From: Megalonaias nervosa
Taxonomy: Eukaryota > Mollusca > Bivalvia > Unionida > Unionidae
DNA length: 64,000 bases
Direction: 5' to 3'
NCBI GenBank assembly: GCA_016617855.1
Contig: JAECUM010009759.1
Span: forward strand, 1-64,000
Below are positions 25,270 through 37,870 of the stretch, one piece after another; the first letter of the stretch is position 1; each line of letters opens with the position of its first letter. The notes under the pieces are model-generated. The model was given only the letters and a program-made list of their open reading frames with translations, made no database searches and had not been told where the DNA came from. A program made the translations under genes and the position numbers.

Positions 25270-26494
25270 CTAAAATAAAAGACATTTGCAATACGATTCA
25301 CATAATATCTGCCACTTCATGTTGAAAATAACCATCACTGAAACAAATGTCACGCAAGCTGAAGCAGATTTTTCCAGCACTATAAAATGATATGGAGTTT
25401 ATGATTATTAGAAGTTTCCTTTCCTAAGAGCATAAATATTTTAAAGTTCAAAATTTTGGGCAATAACACACTGCTTTCTTCACAACTACTGTTAATCACG
25501 TGACTTATAATGGTCACATGACATGAGAATGGTGTAGATGGGTGGTAATTCAAGCCCCTTGTCCTTGTTTACTGTTGGCCTCCACTATCATGTTTCAATT
25601 GCCTCCATCACCTTCTTTTTCCATGTGTTGTCCTCAGATGTAATGACCTTAGTCTGGTTGGGAATGATGGAATGTCCCAGAGTGGATTTTCAAACTTCCA
25701 GAGAAGAAGACACCAACACCAAATAAACCCAGTAGTGGCTCAAATAAAAACAACATGGGCATGCCATACATCTGTGGTACATCACAAGTCCTAGCTAGAG
25801 TATTCAGACAACATGGGATTAATAACATATCGCAAACCGTATTCCTGAAGACGACAACTTACACATGTGAAGGGCAAAACAGAAGCTTTGAAAAGAAGTG
25901 GTGTAATTTATCATATCATATGTAGTCATTGTGAGAATGACTACATTAGTAATGGAATCAAGGATTAAGGAACACATCAGTAGAGAATCATATGCCATAC
26001 ACAAACAATGTAGCAAAAAGGGACATTACATCATTCCCAGTCAGACCAAGGTCAACACATTTGAGGATAACGTATGGAAAAGGAAGATATTTATGGGAAA
26101 ATTCTAATAATCTAATTATGAATTATCCACTGCAAGGAAGAAACCCTTTAAGTTGGACACATAGTTTAGTCTCCTCATGAGAAAGGCATTGTATCAATCC
26201 AAGCATTCTGTGATTACAAGCATGATTAATTCAATAATACTTGAAAAAAAGTCAAGAAAGAATGACAGAAAGAAAGAATGTGTATCTGACAACTTCTGGA
26301 AGAAATCTATTCCAGGTAAATAACATTAACAATTACCTTTCTCATTTCCCCTCTCCTAAGAATGTTCAAAATTTTATTTCTCATTTACCCTCTCCTCTCC
26401 TGCTTTTCTCTGGATTTTATTTTCAGCATGTTTGTATCAAGACAAAAACTGGAAATTGGGGGGAACTTAGTTACATCAATGATTCCAAGGCCAA

Positions 26495-26872
26495 TACATT
26501 TTGGGTCCCCATCCCTACAGTTGGCAATTTTTGGGGTCCCCATTATGACATTTGGGAATATTTTCGGGTCCCCATCCCTACAATTGGGAATTTTCGGGTC
26601 CCCATCTCTACAAGTAGGAGGGGGTCCCCATATCTATGATTGGATAAATTTAGATCCCTATCCCGACAATTGGGAATTTTTGGGGGTCCCCATCTCTACA
26701 ATTTGGGAATTGTTAAGATACCCATCCCAACAATTCTAAGTTTTTGAGGTACCCATCCCTCCAATTGGGAATTTTGGGGGTTCCCATTCATACAATTGGG
26801 GATTTTTTGGGTCCCCACCCCTAAAATTTGGAATTTTGGGGGTCCCCATCCCTACAATTGGACATTTTTCAT
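26495..26872. repeat. ~31-bp minisatellite (~12 units)
   Basis: The unit is gggtccccatccctacaatt plus gggaattttt, with variable G runs. It sits in the intron directly upstream of the small cassette exons. Confidence 0.92.
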
Positions 26873-27766
26873 CACAAAAAGAATACTTAGGAGAATGTTT
26901 AACACATAGGCCTTTGGAGTTTATTTTGTTGCAACTTATTTTTGGGTGTCCCTACATAGCAGATTAAATTTTTTTTATTATAAATGAAACCACTTAATTT
27001 TGTTCCTGTTTCGTAGAGAAGTTGCCTATGTAAATAGTAGTGATAGCAGAAGTTCCTGTTGTTATGTTTTTGGCATTAAAAAATGTCCCAGCTCTTTTGT
27101 AATAATTCCTTAATATGAAACAAATTTATTTGTTTATTCATTAAACACAATATAAATTAAGACTGTATTATAATAACAGTTACATTTAACTTTCAGTTGT
27201 TATCATTACTTACTTAAATGCACTTTAAAGCACTGCCAAGCTTTTGGATGATTATGATTCTTCTGGTAAGGAAAATGGTAAAATTACAGTTTCAATCTAG
27301 TAACACTGATATGAATGGAATGAGGAAATATTCTAGCAATTAAGATTACTAACATTTGATTGGGATATTGAAAATAAAGCTTTTGGGACAGCCAGTGTAC
27401 ATAGCAGTCACCAGGCAGTACCTAATCAATATTCATTCCTGTAGATATATTCAATAAGTATAACTAATCTCGTAATGCCACTGGATGCATATTATACCAG
27501 TTGTCATCTACTGAAAATAAGGAGCTACAATAATTTCATCTATGAAATTCTGCACATTTACACTTCTAAATTTTTTTGACATTAAAAATGAGAATATTCA
27601 GACTGACAATGTCAATTGTTTCAATATAATACAAAGTAGAAGATCAAGAAGTCTGTTGCATTCTCACTGCATTCTCACTGTCTAAACTCAAAATTACTTT
27701 GCAACAAAAGTTTTTCATTTTTAAAAATAATTTTCAATATTTGGTTCAGTTAACAGATTTTTATCC

Positions 27767-28116
27767 ACACCTCAAGTCACTGAATTTTATCCCCATCTCA
27801 AGTCTCTGAATATCATCCCCACCTCAAGTATATGAATATCATCCCTACCTCAAGTCTATGAATATCATCCCAACCTCAAGTCTATGAATATCATCCCTAC
27901 CTCAAGTCTATGAATATCATCCCAACCTCAAGTCTATGAATATCATCCCCATCTCAAGTCTATGAATATCATCCCTACCTCAAGTCTATGAATATCATCC
28001 CCATCTCAAGTCTATGAATATCATCCCTACCTCAAGTCTATGAATATCATCCCTACCTCAAGTCTATGAATATCATCCCCACCTCAAGTCTATGAATATC
28101 ATCCCCACCTCAAGTT
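27767..28116. repeat. 26-bp minisatellite (~13 units)
   Basis: tcaagtctatgaatatcatc plus ccwacc repeats, ending about 110 bp from the exon at 28224. Alternation of ccctacc, cccaacc and ccccatc variants hints at block-wise expansion. Confidence 0.95.
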
Positions 28117-28223
28117 CCAACTGTCATAAATTTTGCTTCAAGAAATAGGATACAATGCCTTTCTGTAGTATGTTGTTAAAATGTTAAGACTGAAGCTTCA
28201 AAGTGAATTGGATTGTTACTTAC

Positions 28224-28378
28224 ACGTCTGCCGGTTGTCCTCTGCTGTGCCACTCACTTCAAGCTCAGTCTGTGGTTCTTCTGATTCTTGCTGCATGTTT
28301 TCGATCACTCGCTTCCGTCTATCTTGGTCAGGCATTATGTCTATCTGCTCTTTTTCTGGTGGAGGTAACTGGGAGGTC
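28224..28378 (-). CDS. FHOD: FHOD exon, charged linker (QLPPPEKEQIDIMPDQDRRK)
   Basis: The 155-nt exon begins with the last base of a Glu codon after acceptor tatttttgcag and ends in phase 1 at ACGT|GTAAGT. It encodes TSQLPPPEKEQIDIMPDQDR, then RKRVIENMQQESEEPQTELE, then VSGTAEDNRQTC-. It is hydrophilic and probably partly coiled. Individual residues are not confidently alignable to vertebrate FHOD, but borders and phase agree with 37712-37870 upstream and all downstream candidates. The 9.3-kb intron before it contains a solo LTR, SINEs and a DIRS-like remnant. Confidence 0.87.
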
Positions 28379-30316
28379 CTGCAAAAATACTTGCCAATAA
28401 TACCCATTTCTCGCATGTATGCAACCTCACTCTGTTGCCTGATCACCAATGATCACATGGTATTAATATCCATTTTTCACATGTATGCAACCTTACTCTG
28501 TAGCCTAATCACCAATGATCACATGGTATTTTCCAAACTTTGTGGTGAATTTGTCAACTGACTGTGATAAATCATTCTAACAAGTAAGAACATTCAAACA
28601 GTCCAAAAGACAGTGACAAGTTGAAGCCAGGTGCAAAGACGGATGAAAAAACAGATGGTCATACATCCTGAACCATAAATATAACCTCCGGATATTCAAT
28701 GGTGGGTTGACAAGAATGAATGGACAAAATATAAAATCTACACACATTAAAATCTTCAAGCTTCTCCCGATATGGGCGATTATAGAAATAAATGGTGTGT
28801 GCGGGTCAGAAGGCACTTTCTTTTCAAGATCCATTCCTCATGGACAAGTTTTGACATTCAACACAGATAATTATTACAAAAAGAGTAGGTAACTATGTAA
28901 GCTGGAAATAGCATTCTTCCACTATCTCTGACCAATCAAATTTTTTAAATGAATCCCTGTGTAGTCAGTATGAGTTCCCACCTTCCGTCATTCCACTTTT
29001 AAACAGTGCTCAGTCAAGAACAATTGTGATTTGTGTATCAGAGTTAAATTTAAAAGGAGAAAAGATAATTGACCTTACGCCAGATGATAGATCGCTCCGC
29101 CTACCAATTCACATGGCTTAACCTCTGACAAACATGCAGTATTTGGCAAGGAAATATGTTCAGTTTAAGTGATATGTTTATTTAATGTGGGTTGTATTAT
29201 TCTTAAAAATATAAAATTACAAAGTTGCATTAATTATACTGCAGTAGACAATATTTATATATGTAGTTCAAGTTCGTACATTAATAACCTAAGTGTTTTA
29301 TTTCAGTAAATAATAACAATCAGTAGTAAAGCTGTTTAAGAATTTATTCATATGAAAGGAAACTTGCTCCAAAAGATGCTGATGTATTTAGCAGATAATG
29401 TTATCCTTGTTAATTTTATCTGACTTATGTTTATGCTGCCTTGGAAGTATGTGAATTAAAAATTAATATCAAAATCGTAAATAATTACTGTTTAGAGGTA
29501 TACTGTTGTACATAATAATTTTAAGGTTTGCTATGTTCATCAGATGGAATTTTGATCAATGATGTCTGTTGATATAAACATGTAAATGCATGGTTAATAT
29601 ATCGGAAGATCATTATTTGAAGCCTTTATTTTGTATTTCTTTATTACTAATTACATTTTTGTATCCCCATCCCTCCTTCAACCCAATGAGAAAGTAAAAA
29701 GTCACTCTAGTGTCTGAAAGATCGTGACGATAAATTATTAATTTTGGGAAAAGCCAACATTAAAGTGTTTAATTTTCAAACTTTAAAATAATGCAGCTTG
29801 GGTTCAGTGCTTCCTATACATGAATAAATAATATATATCAAAGCCCAAAAGTTAGGGGGTTCTCTACCTATATTCTTGAAACGTTAATTTTTACATATAT
29901 ATTTTTCAACTTCAAATTCTTTTTTTTTTCAAGCTATCAACGGGACATACTTTTATGCAAACAATTATGCCATCAATTGTGTCTTTATTCAGCTGATTGT
30001 TCACGCAACAAGTCGTTATCCATCTAAGTTTCGCCTATGTTTCAGGAAAGGAATACATCTAATTCCTCCATTTAGACGATCTGGATATTGACTGTCAGAA
30101 TTACAAGACTTCTTTTCAAAGTTATCGATTGAGAAATCAACAAATCTTTGCAAAATTTGTAAATACTTGTCATAATCAATGATTGTTGCTACAAGCAGCT
30201 TGTCGGAGGAAACTGGCGGACTTAAGCAATGCCTGGAGGTGAGTCTAATTTATGCTCGCTGATTGGGTAATTGATCCAGGCTGATTGACAAGTGGCGATA
30301 GGTCAATTCAAAAGCA

Positions 30317-31145
30317 ACTGACAGTCTTGACCTGTTTTGATATTTCATCTGGGACTTGTGTCATTACTTAATGACTGCCATCTGACAGTCTTGACATGTT
30401 TTGATATTACAGATGGGACTTGTGTCATTACCTATTACCTGACATCCAAGTCTTGACATCTTTTGATATTAAAGCTGGGACTTGTATCATTACCTAATGA
30501 CCACAATCTGAAAGTCTTGATATGTTTTGATATTACAGCTGGAACTTATATCATTACCTAATGACTGCCATCTGACAATCTTGATATGTTTTGATATTAC
30601 AGGTGGGACTTGTATCATTACCTAATGACCACAATCTGACAATCTTGCGGAGCCCCGAGTGGCCGAGTGGTCTAAAGCGCTCACCGTTACGGATCACTGC
30701 CATCTCACCTCTGTCTGCGTGAGTTCAAGTCTCAGGCTCGGCTAACGTGGGCACGTGAGAAAGCCTGCCAGTAACTTCTCATGGGTCGGTGGTTCTTCCC
30801 GGGGTTTTCCAGGGTTCTTCCTCCACCAATTATACTGGCCGCCATGTATAGCCTATCTTGTGCTGAAAAATGGCATTAAACCCTACAACAACAACAACTG
30901 ACAATCTTGACATGTTTTGATATTACAGCTGGGACTTGTATCATTAGCTAATGACAACAATCTGACAGTCTTGATATGTTTTGATATTACAGCTTGGACT
31001 CGCGTTATTATCTACTACCTGACATCTAAGTCTTGATATCTTTTGATATTACAGTTGGGATTTGTATCATTACCTAATGACTGGCATCTCAGTCTTGACA
31101 GGTTTTGATATTACAGCTGGGACTCGTGTCATTATCATCTGAGAG
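30317..31145. repeat. ~63-bp minisatellite interrupted by SINE B
   Basis: About ten units contain cttgacatgttttgatatta plus cagctgggacttgtatcatt and acctaatgac. The SINE at 30648-30897 splits the array. Confidence 0.92.
30648..30897 (+). mobile_element. SINE family B, full-length copy inside a 63-bp minisatellite
   Basis: The 250-bp element has a tRNA-Ser/Leu-like head (TGGCCGAGTGGTCTAAAGCG; box B GAGTTCAAGTCTC), a body with ggttcttcccggggttttcc, and a 3' end aaaaatggcattaaacccta followed by (CAA)n. The 12-bp duplication CTGACAATCTTG at 30636-30647 and 30898-30909 is itself part of the surrounding tandem unit. Confidence 0.95.
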
Positions 31146-33467
31146 TCTTGATCATACATGATACAGTACTCCGGACCATACATGATACAGTACTCCATCA
31201 CTGTAATACTCTCCAGGGGGGCTCATGGAGCATACTGCTTTATAATGAGACTGCCTTATAATCAAGTAATATGATTTTAGTATTACATATTAAATGAGAT
31301 CCATGGCCATACCCAGTCTTGAAGTGTGTTAAAAAGAAGGGTGTTATAATAAGAAGGGCTATATAGTCAAAAGGTTCTGCAAATACAACCAGGGTTCAAC
31401 AGACAAAGTTTCACTCTAATGTGAACATTGTATTGATTAGTTAAGGGCACCTAACTCAAAACATCAACCTCTGACTTACTGATCTTAACAAACAGTATTT
31501 GCTCTAAGATCAATGACACTGCAAAATCTCACTGAATTCCCACATAGCTCAAATCTGAAAGTTTCCATTATGATTGAATCTGACATGTAATATCAATTAT
31601 ATGTGGTTTACATGAATGTATGGAATGTTATGAATGTCTTGAACCTAATACACCTTGAGTACTAACTCTTTTGGCCAAAATTTCATCAGTATGCATCGTG
31701 AATGTCCTTGTTGCCACTGTTGGCGATGCAGCTAATTGTTATGCAGTTACCTCCCTTGGGCAAAACAAATTCCACCAATGACCAATGAATTGGGGGTATT
31801 ATAATGAAATCATTTCAAAAAGTTCGATCATAAATTAGAGACTTTCATCTCAACTTCTGAAGCACAGGTTATCTACCATATGTTTTTTACCCATTGCGTA
31901 CTGCCAGTTATCATGCATGCGACTTCCACCACTTATAAGTGACATGTTATAATTTTGTTGGGAGTTCTTAATACCACAAGACTTATGTTTAAAAGAAATA
32001 CTTCATTTTATACCTTGATATCTGACCAATTATAATCCCAGAATTATGTGTTTTATGTCATGAGACAAATCAACAAGAAATTCTATTCAATTTTTTCTTC
32101 TGCACATTCACAGTATGAAGGACTTTATAATTCTCCATCTTTTTGCAATGGGGTAGCTAAATAAACCACGTGAAAGGTCTAATCTGCCACCCAAACTGTG
32201 TTCATATATCACATGCAGTTTCAAGGATCTTGCTAAAGTATCAGATTCCAACTACCAGCCTCATTATACAACAGAGTTACTAAGAAATGATTTGTAGGAC
32301 GTAAGTGTGGAGTTTTCTGGTGGCATGTATTATTGTAATAGTTCCATTTTATTGGAAACAGCCAGATCTGGGCAATCTGAGAATTCTATAAACAAAATTG
32401 TGAAAGGGGCTATTAAAATGCTGCATCTGGATCTCAAATATTTAAGTCTGGTAGCCCAGTATGCTACAATACGATACAAAGAATGGTTCCACTTTCTTTT
32501 AGACATACCAATAAAAATACTTTACAAAGGATATTAATTGTTAATGACATACAAGATGATGATAGGAGATCACTGAAGCTAGAAGATTCATGTTCAAGTG
32601 CCTTCTTTGGGCTACTAAATTTAAACCAAGGGCTATTATCTGATTTTGAATTTTATTGGACCTGCTGCAAGGTTTTGCAATGTCACTGGCCTTACCACAA
32701 ATGATTAATGTCAAAATAAAAAAACAGGCTTGAAGCACTAATGTATCATCAACTAGGCTATTATACAAGTAAGTGTTGCTTTCAAAAACCATTAACACAA
32801 AATCTTAACACGGTTAATGCTGATATCACTCTCAGAAATCTGATGCCCATCTTGCTCTCTGATATAAGAAGAGAAAAAAGGGATAAACTCGAGAAACAAA
32901 TTTTTCTAATAAAAAATGTTTCTTCAATAATAATTATGCAATTGCAATACCTTAGAAAAAAAAACTACCATTACCCTGCAAATCCCCTGGCTCAATGTGT
33001 TAGCTAAAAGGCTAAAAGTTATCTACCCATGTAGGTGATCTCTTGATACAATGATTGACAACAAATTCAGTGATTACTTCAGTTACTACTGGAGCAAAAA
33101 GCACACTATATGGATGTAACTGCAGGAGAGGCCTGGAAGGTGTATGTGTATTACGAACAGGTAATTACTACTGGAAAAAAAATTTTTACCAGGAAAAAAG
33201 AATTGGTTTCTTCTTCAAATATTTAACACAATCATAATACCTTAGGAGAATAGGCAAGAGGTGGGGGGAGATACATCCCTTTACCCTGGCGAGGCCATCT
33301 TCAGTCCCCTAAGTGAGACAACTTCTATACAACCAACTGGAGAACAGATGCATATGTCAGAGTGTGGCACTGAAAGGAAAAAACTTTTCCCTCCACTAAT
33401 CCAATGGAAGTTGTGAAGCCACATCCTTCATCTTTGGATGAGCATAATCAAATTGGAGAAAAGCTCA

Positions 33468-33738
33468 TGGGTTCAAACCCTGGCCGAGTCATACCAAAGA
33501 CTTATACAAACATGGTACTAACAGCTGCCTCACTAGGTGCTCAGCTTTAAGAGGTTAGTGTTAGGACTGGTCAGCCTGGTGTCAGGATAATGTGACTGGA
33601 AGGGACATCATGCTACATGTCTGCAGCATGATGCCCCAGTGCTAGACATCACTATAAACTACCACACTGCAGACATCATAGTGATATGACTGAAAATGCT
33701 TTAAAGCTTTGTTAAAAATCCATATCACACACACAGAG
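33468..33738 (+). mobile_element. SINE family A, copy lacking box A
   Basis: It starts at the box B region (GGGTTCAAACCCTGGCCGAG) and runs through the family body to a CACACACA tail. It abuts the decayed DIRS-like region. Confidence 0.85.
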
Positions 33739-34183
33739 AGGGTTTTCTGGGTGTTTCTATTGCAAGATTAAGGAGGTCAGTGATCCACACATTTTCTATT
33801 TTCCATATAAGTGGAGCAATCAGGAATAGGTACACTATGATCCTCTTGCTTTCTGTATCCCCTTTGGAATCAGAGGTGTTGGAGGGTAAATATATATGTC
33901 ATGAATGTTGATATGTAAATGACAGTTATAAGTAAGGGACACTCTAATGGCATCCTGGAATGATATAAGGTGTGCTCCCACATCCTCTGTGCTCACACTG
34001 ATGCAGACTGTAATTTCCAGAGGCTGTACTTGCAGAGGTATACCCAGCGTTAGCCAAATGAGTTTGCCTTAACTTGTGAGATGGAACATATCTGTGCAGA
34101 TTGCAAGAGGTTGGTTCAATGGGCAAAGTCTCATCCTAACTTAGCCAAAAGAATAATTTGTAATGGATGCATAAACCGGCAAC

Positions 34184-34645
34184 CTAGGATTGAGGTCTGC
34201 TGCCACACTGAGCAAACCAAGCTGGCAAAGGAATGGATGGGTCGTCCCATATAAGCAAGGAAGCACCATTGTACTGATTTTCAATTCTCATTCCTGTTAG
34301 AGACATTACCCGAGTGCTGAACTCCACACCATAATGGACAAAATGTTTAGACGATACAAGGTTGGATTTGTCCTTGTTGACAAGGAAGCCAAGGTTGAGA
34401 AGGAGAGTAACAAGGGATATCATATCTTGCTCCTAGGTATAATTCACCTGATGATTTTTGCAGAATGCCATCCAGGTGATGTTACCGCCAAGGAGTTGGA
34501 TGGCCATTACCTGGTCCATCAATCAAATGAAATCCCAGGAATTGATGTCGAGTCCAAAATGGGAGTGCCCTGAACTGGTAAATGGTGTCTTTATAGGCAA
34601 ACATCAGTGTCCATATGGAAAACTGGAGGGTGGGACTTGTAGAAC
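34184..34645 (-). pseudogene. DIRS-like (tyrosine-recombinase) retrotransposon RT remnant
   Basis: The minus strand reads LMFAYKDTIYQFRALPFW near 34.6-34.5 kb. After frame breaks it continues MISLVTLLLNLGFLVNKDKS and NLVSSKHFVHYGVEFSTRVM at 34423-34310. The F-A-x-x-x-x-YQFRALPFG and LGFLVNxxKSxL...F.YxG blocks are characteristic of DIRS/Ngaro RT. The catalytic YLDD region is lost. Flanking 33.75-34.18 and 34.65-35.83 kb are probably more of the same element but not recognisable. Confidence 0.65.
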
Positions 34646-35831
34646 CACCTACTAAAGTTAGAGGGAAGGCATCTTTGTGAAGAAAAAAGTCAGAATGCCA
34701 GACAGTGTAATAAATGTGAAAGCATGTTCTTCCTTTTTAGTCAATGTATCAAATGATGCCAGAAATTTAGAGGAAGGAAGCATGCAAAACTCTAAAGTGG
34801 GCAGAAAACTTTCTTCAATCAAAGCCTGGAAGGGTAAGTCTTCACGTGTAATAGTAAAATCTATTAATAACAAGGGGAGTTGAGAACATCATCTTTAGAT
34901 AAGGGTGGTGAAGTTGATGTCTCTTATGAAGTAGCTGAAGAAGAATGCCGAGAATGGTGCTCACGATGCTCCAAAACGTCCAGTGTTCAATACAGTGACT
35001 ACCAAGTGGTCATGAAGTAAAGGCTCCCTTTGAGCAGTAAAAGCTTGAGAACAAAGTGAAGCAATGTCTCCTGGATACCAAGGTACCAAGCTAGGCATCA
35101 TCTGTAATGAGTTCTAAGTGGCACTATGTGGGTTATCCTGATCTGAGATGCCTCTATAAACTGTGTTCATCAAACTAGACAAAGATCATTCTTCTGGTGG
35201 CTGGTGGCTGATACTGTAAGATTGATTGTGGTCACGACCCATTTTGATCAGAGTTTTATGGCGAAGTCCAATCGTGATGAAACAGGGAAATCTTAGTCAA
35301 CACAGCAATGTCCAGTTCATCAGGCTGGAACAGGGTACAGGATATTTGATCCACGTAGCCAGTCCATGAATCTGATATGCAAAGTGCTGAGACTGTTAGT
35401 TTTGCTCACTATCTTGCTGCCTAGAAAGTGATATGGTGTCAAACCAGCATGATAAATGGTCTATTTGTACTGCCAATAATGGTTTATCCTGCTGTTATGG
35501 TGAAGGAGGAATCGGAGTGGCTTAAGATTCTTCATGGCTAATGAACCATGTGTAGTGTTATATCCCTCAGAAAAGTAAATCCTGCACCAAAGCCACATTT
35601 GCATGGATATTTGTGGCATCTTTATCCCTCAACATGCACTTCGCTTTCCCCTTAGGTGATCTGAGAATGGCAACCCACTGGCTTCAGTTCAAACTGAGCA
35701 GTTTGACAGATGTTAGACTGGTAATCGGAGTAAACTACACATGTAGGATAGATGTCAGTCACATATTTCCAAAGTTCATAGATCTTGCATTTAGTCTTGC
35801 CTGTGGTATAATCAGTAAGACAAATAGAGCT

Positions 35832-36780
35832 TGTTACGTATATGTAATTAAATTACTTGTGTGTTAGTTTTAAATTTTTTATTTTATTTTTATTTCATTA
35901 CATGTTATTGTAATAACTTTATTCACTGGATTTGACATTTTTTCAGAAAATTCAGTTCAGTTCTTTATAGCCTGATTAAAACATAGTAGATTGCTACATT
36001 GTAGTTTTAGCTGACCTAGTTCCTGATCTTGATTCAGATTTGGTAAACACAGAGTGAAAATGATTGGTCATTATCAAGGTCATGTTCGGCCCACGTGTTA
36101 ACTCTGTTGTAAACAAATCTTTATTATTTTTTTTTATTATTGAATCTTATAGTAAGATTCGTTCAGTAGAATCAAATTCATCCATGGAATATGTGACACT
36201 CGACTTGTGATTTTACTGCGTTACTCGGACTAAATGATCACATGGCCCTATCACGTGGTCCGTTCTGCGTTGAAAGTGGAGTTAAAGTGATGTATCATAA
36301 TGTTTTTTAGTCAGTCGTAAAATAATACCTTCAGAGCTCAGGGGTAATATTGTGTTATGACCAGTTTAAGTTAAATTTTTTATTTAAAATAATTTATTCA
36401 CCCTGGAAAATACTTGTGTTCATCAAAATTCTTGGACAAAGTTATTTGTTGAAATTTATTCTGGAATTCTAAACTGGAACATTATAAATTGTGATTCAAT
36501 GAGAAACTGTTGACATCAGTACAACGGCCTCATCTGACATCATTGCCTTCCATATTGGAACTTCATCGGGATTCAAACTTTGATTCATTTAGAACTTCTG
36601 GTGATAGGACTTAAATTTTTAAATTCTAGGATTAATTTTTGGATTAGATTCACAAATTGTAAGTCCTTTTTCATATTTTTACCTTCTTTTCTAGGGAAAT
36701 AAATTATTTTGTTAAAATTCACAAAGCTTGTTGGCTTCACTCTTTTCTTTGTTATTTTGTACGAGCCGAGACACGTAACA
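35832..36780 (+). mobile_element. Solo LTR, copy 3 (949 bp, perfect 8-bp terminal inverted repeat)
   Basis: The ends are TGTTACGT and ACGTAACA, exact inverted repeats, with target duplication AGCT at 35828-35831 and 36781-36784. It aligns along its length with copy 2 (tgtaattaaattacttgtgt near the start, tctagggaaataaattattt near the end). TG...CA ends, a 4-bp duplication and a near-3' AATAAA favour a Gypsy-like LTR over a DNA transposon. Confidence 0.92.
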
Positions 36781-37244
36781 AGCTGAAAATATAAACAGGT
36801 GTAGCCCTGCATGTGTCCTGTTTTATGATCTCTGTGGCTGTACAGAGCTATACTCTATATAAACATGTTTACCTGCAAAATGGTGCATATGGCAATGGAT
36901 ACAGTATATGCATTTAAGTGTCATTATGGATACTTACAAAGAGGATGCTATCATTTTTAAGACTGTACGAAAGGCAAAATGACAGTATATATAGGTAAAT
37001 TCAGTGAAGCTTGGCATATTGAACCCTAAGACTAGATTAGCTATTACCATACACCAGACCTGAACATATATTTAATTACTGCTTCAACATATGCGACCAA
37101 TGCAGGATAGGTATCCAGGGCATCTAAGTGTGTAACGACAGCAAAGCTGTAACTGAAAGGACAGAACTTTCTTGTCAAAGAGAGAAAAGAAAAGAAGGAA
37201 ATATCAGATAGAGTGTACTTCCCTTCTAAGTGAGGGCTCCTTAA

Positions 37245-37388
37245 TGGTAGGTATGTGAAAAAGCTTGCCAGTAGCTTCCTGTGGGTAGGTGGTTCTTTCC
37301 AAGTTTTCCCAGGTTCTTCCTCCACCAGTTTTCGGGTCGCAATGTATCATGTGCCAAAAAATGGCTTGAAATCCAAAACAACAATAAA
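37245..37388 (+). mobile_element. SINE family B, 3' fragment
   Basis: It matches the body from the gccagtagcttcctgtgggt region through ttcttcctccaccag to a diverged tail aaaaaatggcttgaaatcca plus an AACAA-rich end. Confidence 0.82.
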
Positions 37389-37711
37389 ATGAATTTCCAG
37401 AAAAGTGATAATGGATTGTGAGGCATCCCTTTCTGTCAAGAGTATACACAATTCAGCATGAGCCGAAGTAGTAACTAAAGTATTCAATGGATTAGACACC
37501 AATTCCTGTATCAAGAGGAGAGGATTCTAACTGCCACCTATGTGGGCAAATAACTTCTATCCTTTCAGCTAAAATATTTTAGCCTGGGATGACTTGATTT
37601 CCAAGATCATAGTAGTTATCCAAAGGTATTACGATCAGGTAACATATCTAAAGAAAATATAACAGTATCCTCTTCCAAAGAAGATGCATATAGATATATA
37701 AACAGACATAC

Positions 37712-37870
37712 TCTTTCATTCTGTTTTTCCTCTGCTTGTAGTCCTCAGCAGGACACTTTGTATTCTCTAATGTTGGTGGGAACTTCTCTCTGCGAACTGG
37801 CATGACCCCCGTGGAGAATCGTCGGCTCTTCCTTCCACTCTCTTCCTCACTCTTAATGCGGGGAGTTTGC
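37712..37870 (-). CDS. FHOD: FHOD exon, basic/serine linker (GRKSRRFSTGVMPVRREK)
   Basis: The 159-nt exon is phase 2 to phase 2, with acceptor tttgtgcag and donor GAAAGA|GTATGT. The peptide runs QTPRIKSEEESGRKSRRFST, then GVMPVRREKFPPTLENTKCP, then AEDYKQRKNRMKE. It falls where FHOD proteins carry a charged, poorly conserved linker after the DID. The KSRRFST stretch resembles a basophilic kinase site, which is only a sequence resemblance. Placement rests on open frame, splice signals and exact phase match with both neighbours. Confidence 0.9.

Larger units (their letters stand above)
25270..28223 (-). other. FHOD intron with two minisatellites
   Basis: The 31-bp and 26-bp arrays are described separately. 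25270-26490 and 26875-27765 show nothing recognisable. Confidence 0.65.
28379..37711 (-). other. FHOD intron, 9.3 kb
   Basis: It holds the 63-bp array with SINE B, SINE A, the DIRS-like remnant, solo LTR copy 3 and another SINE B fragment. 28580-30310 is the longest repeat-poor stretch in the window; 31150-33460 is AT-rich with no recognised feature. Confidence 0.65.

Noticed and set aside
31150..31400. Possible second TTATAA-rich transposon end
   Set aside because: It resembles the subterminal sequence of the 48.2-kb element only loosely; no inverted partner or target duplication was found.
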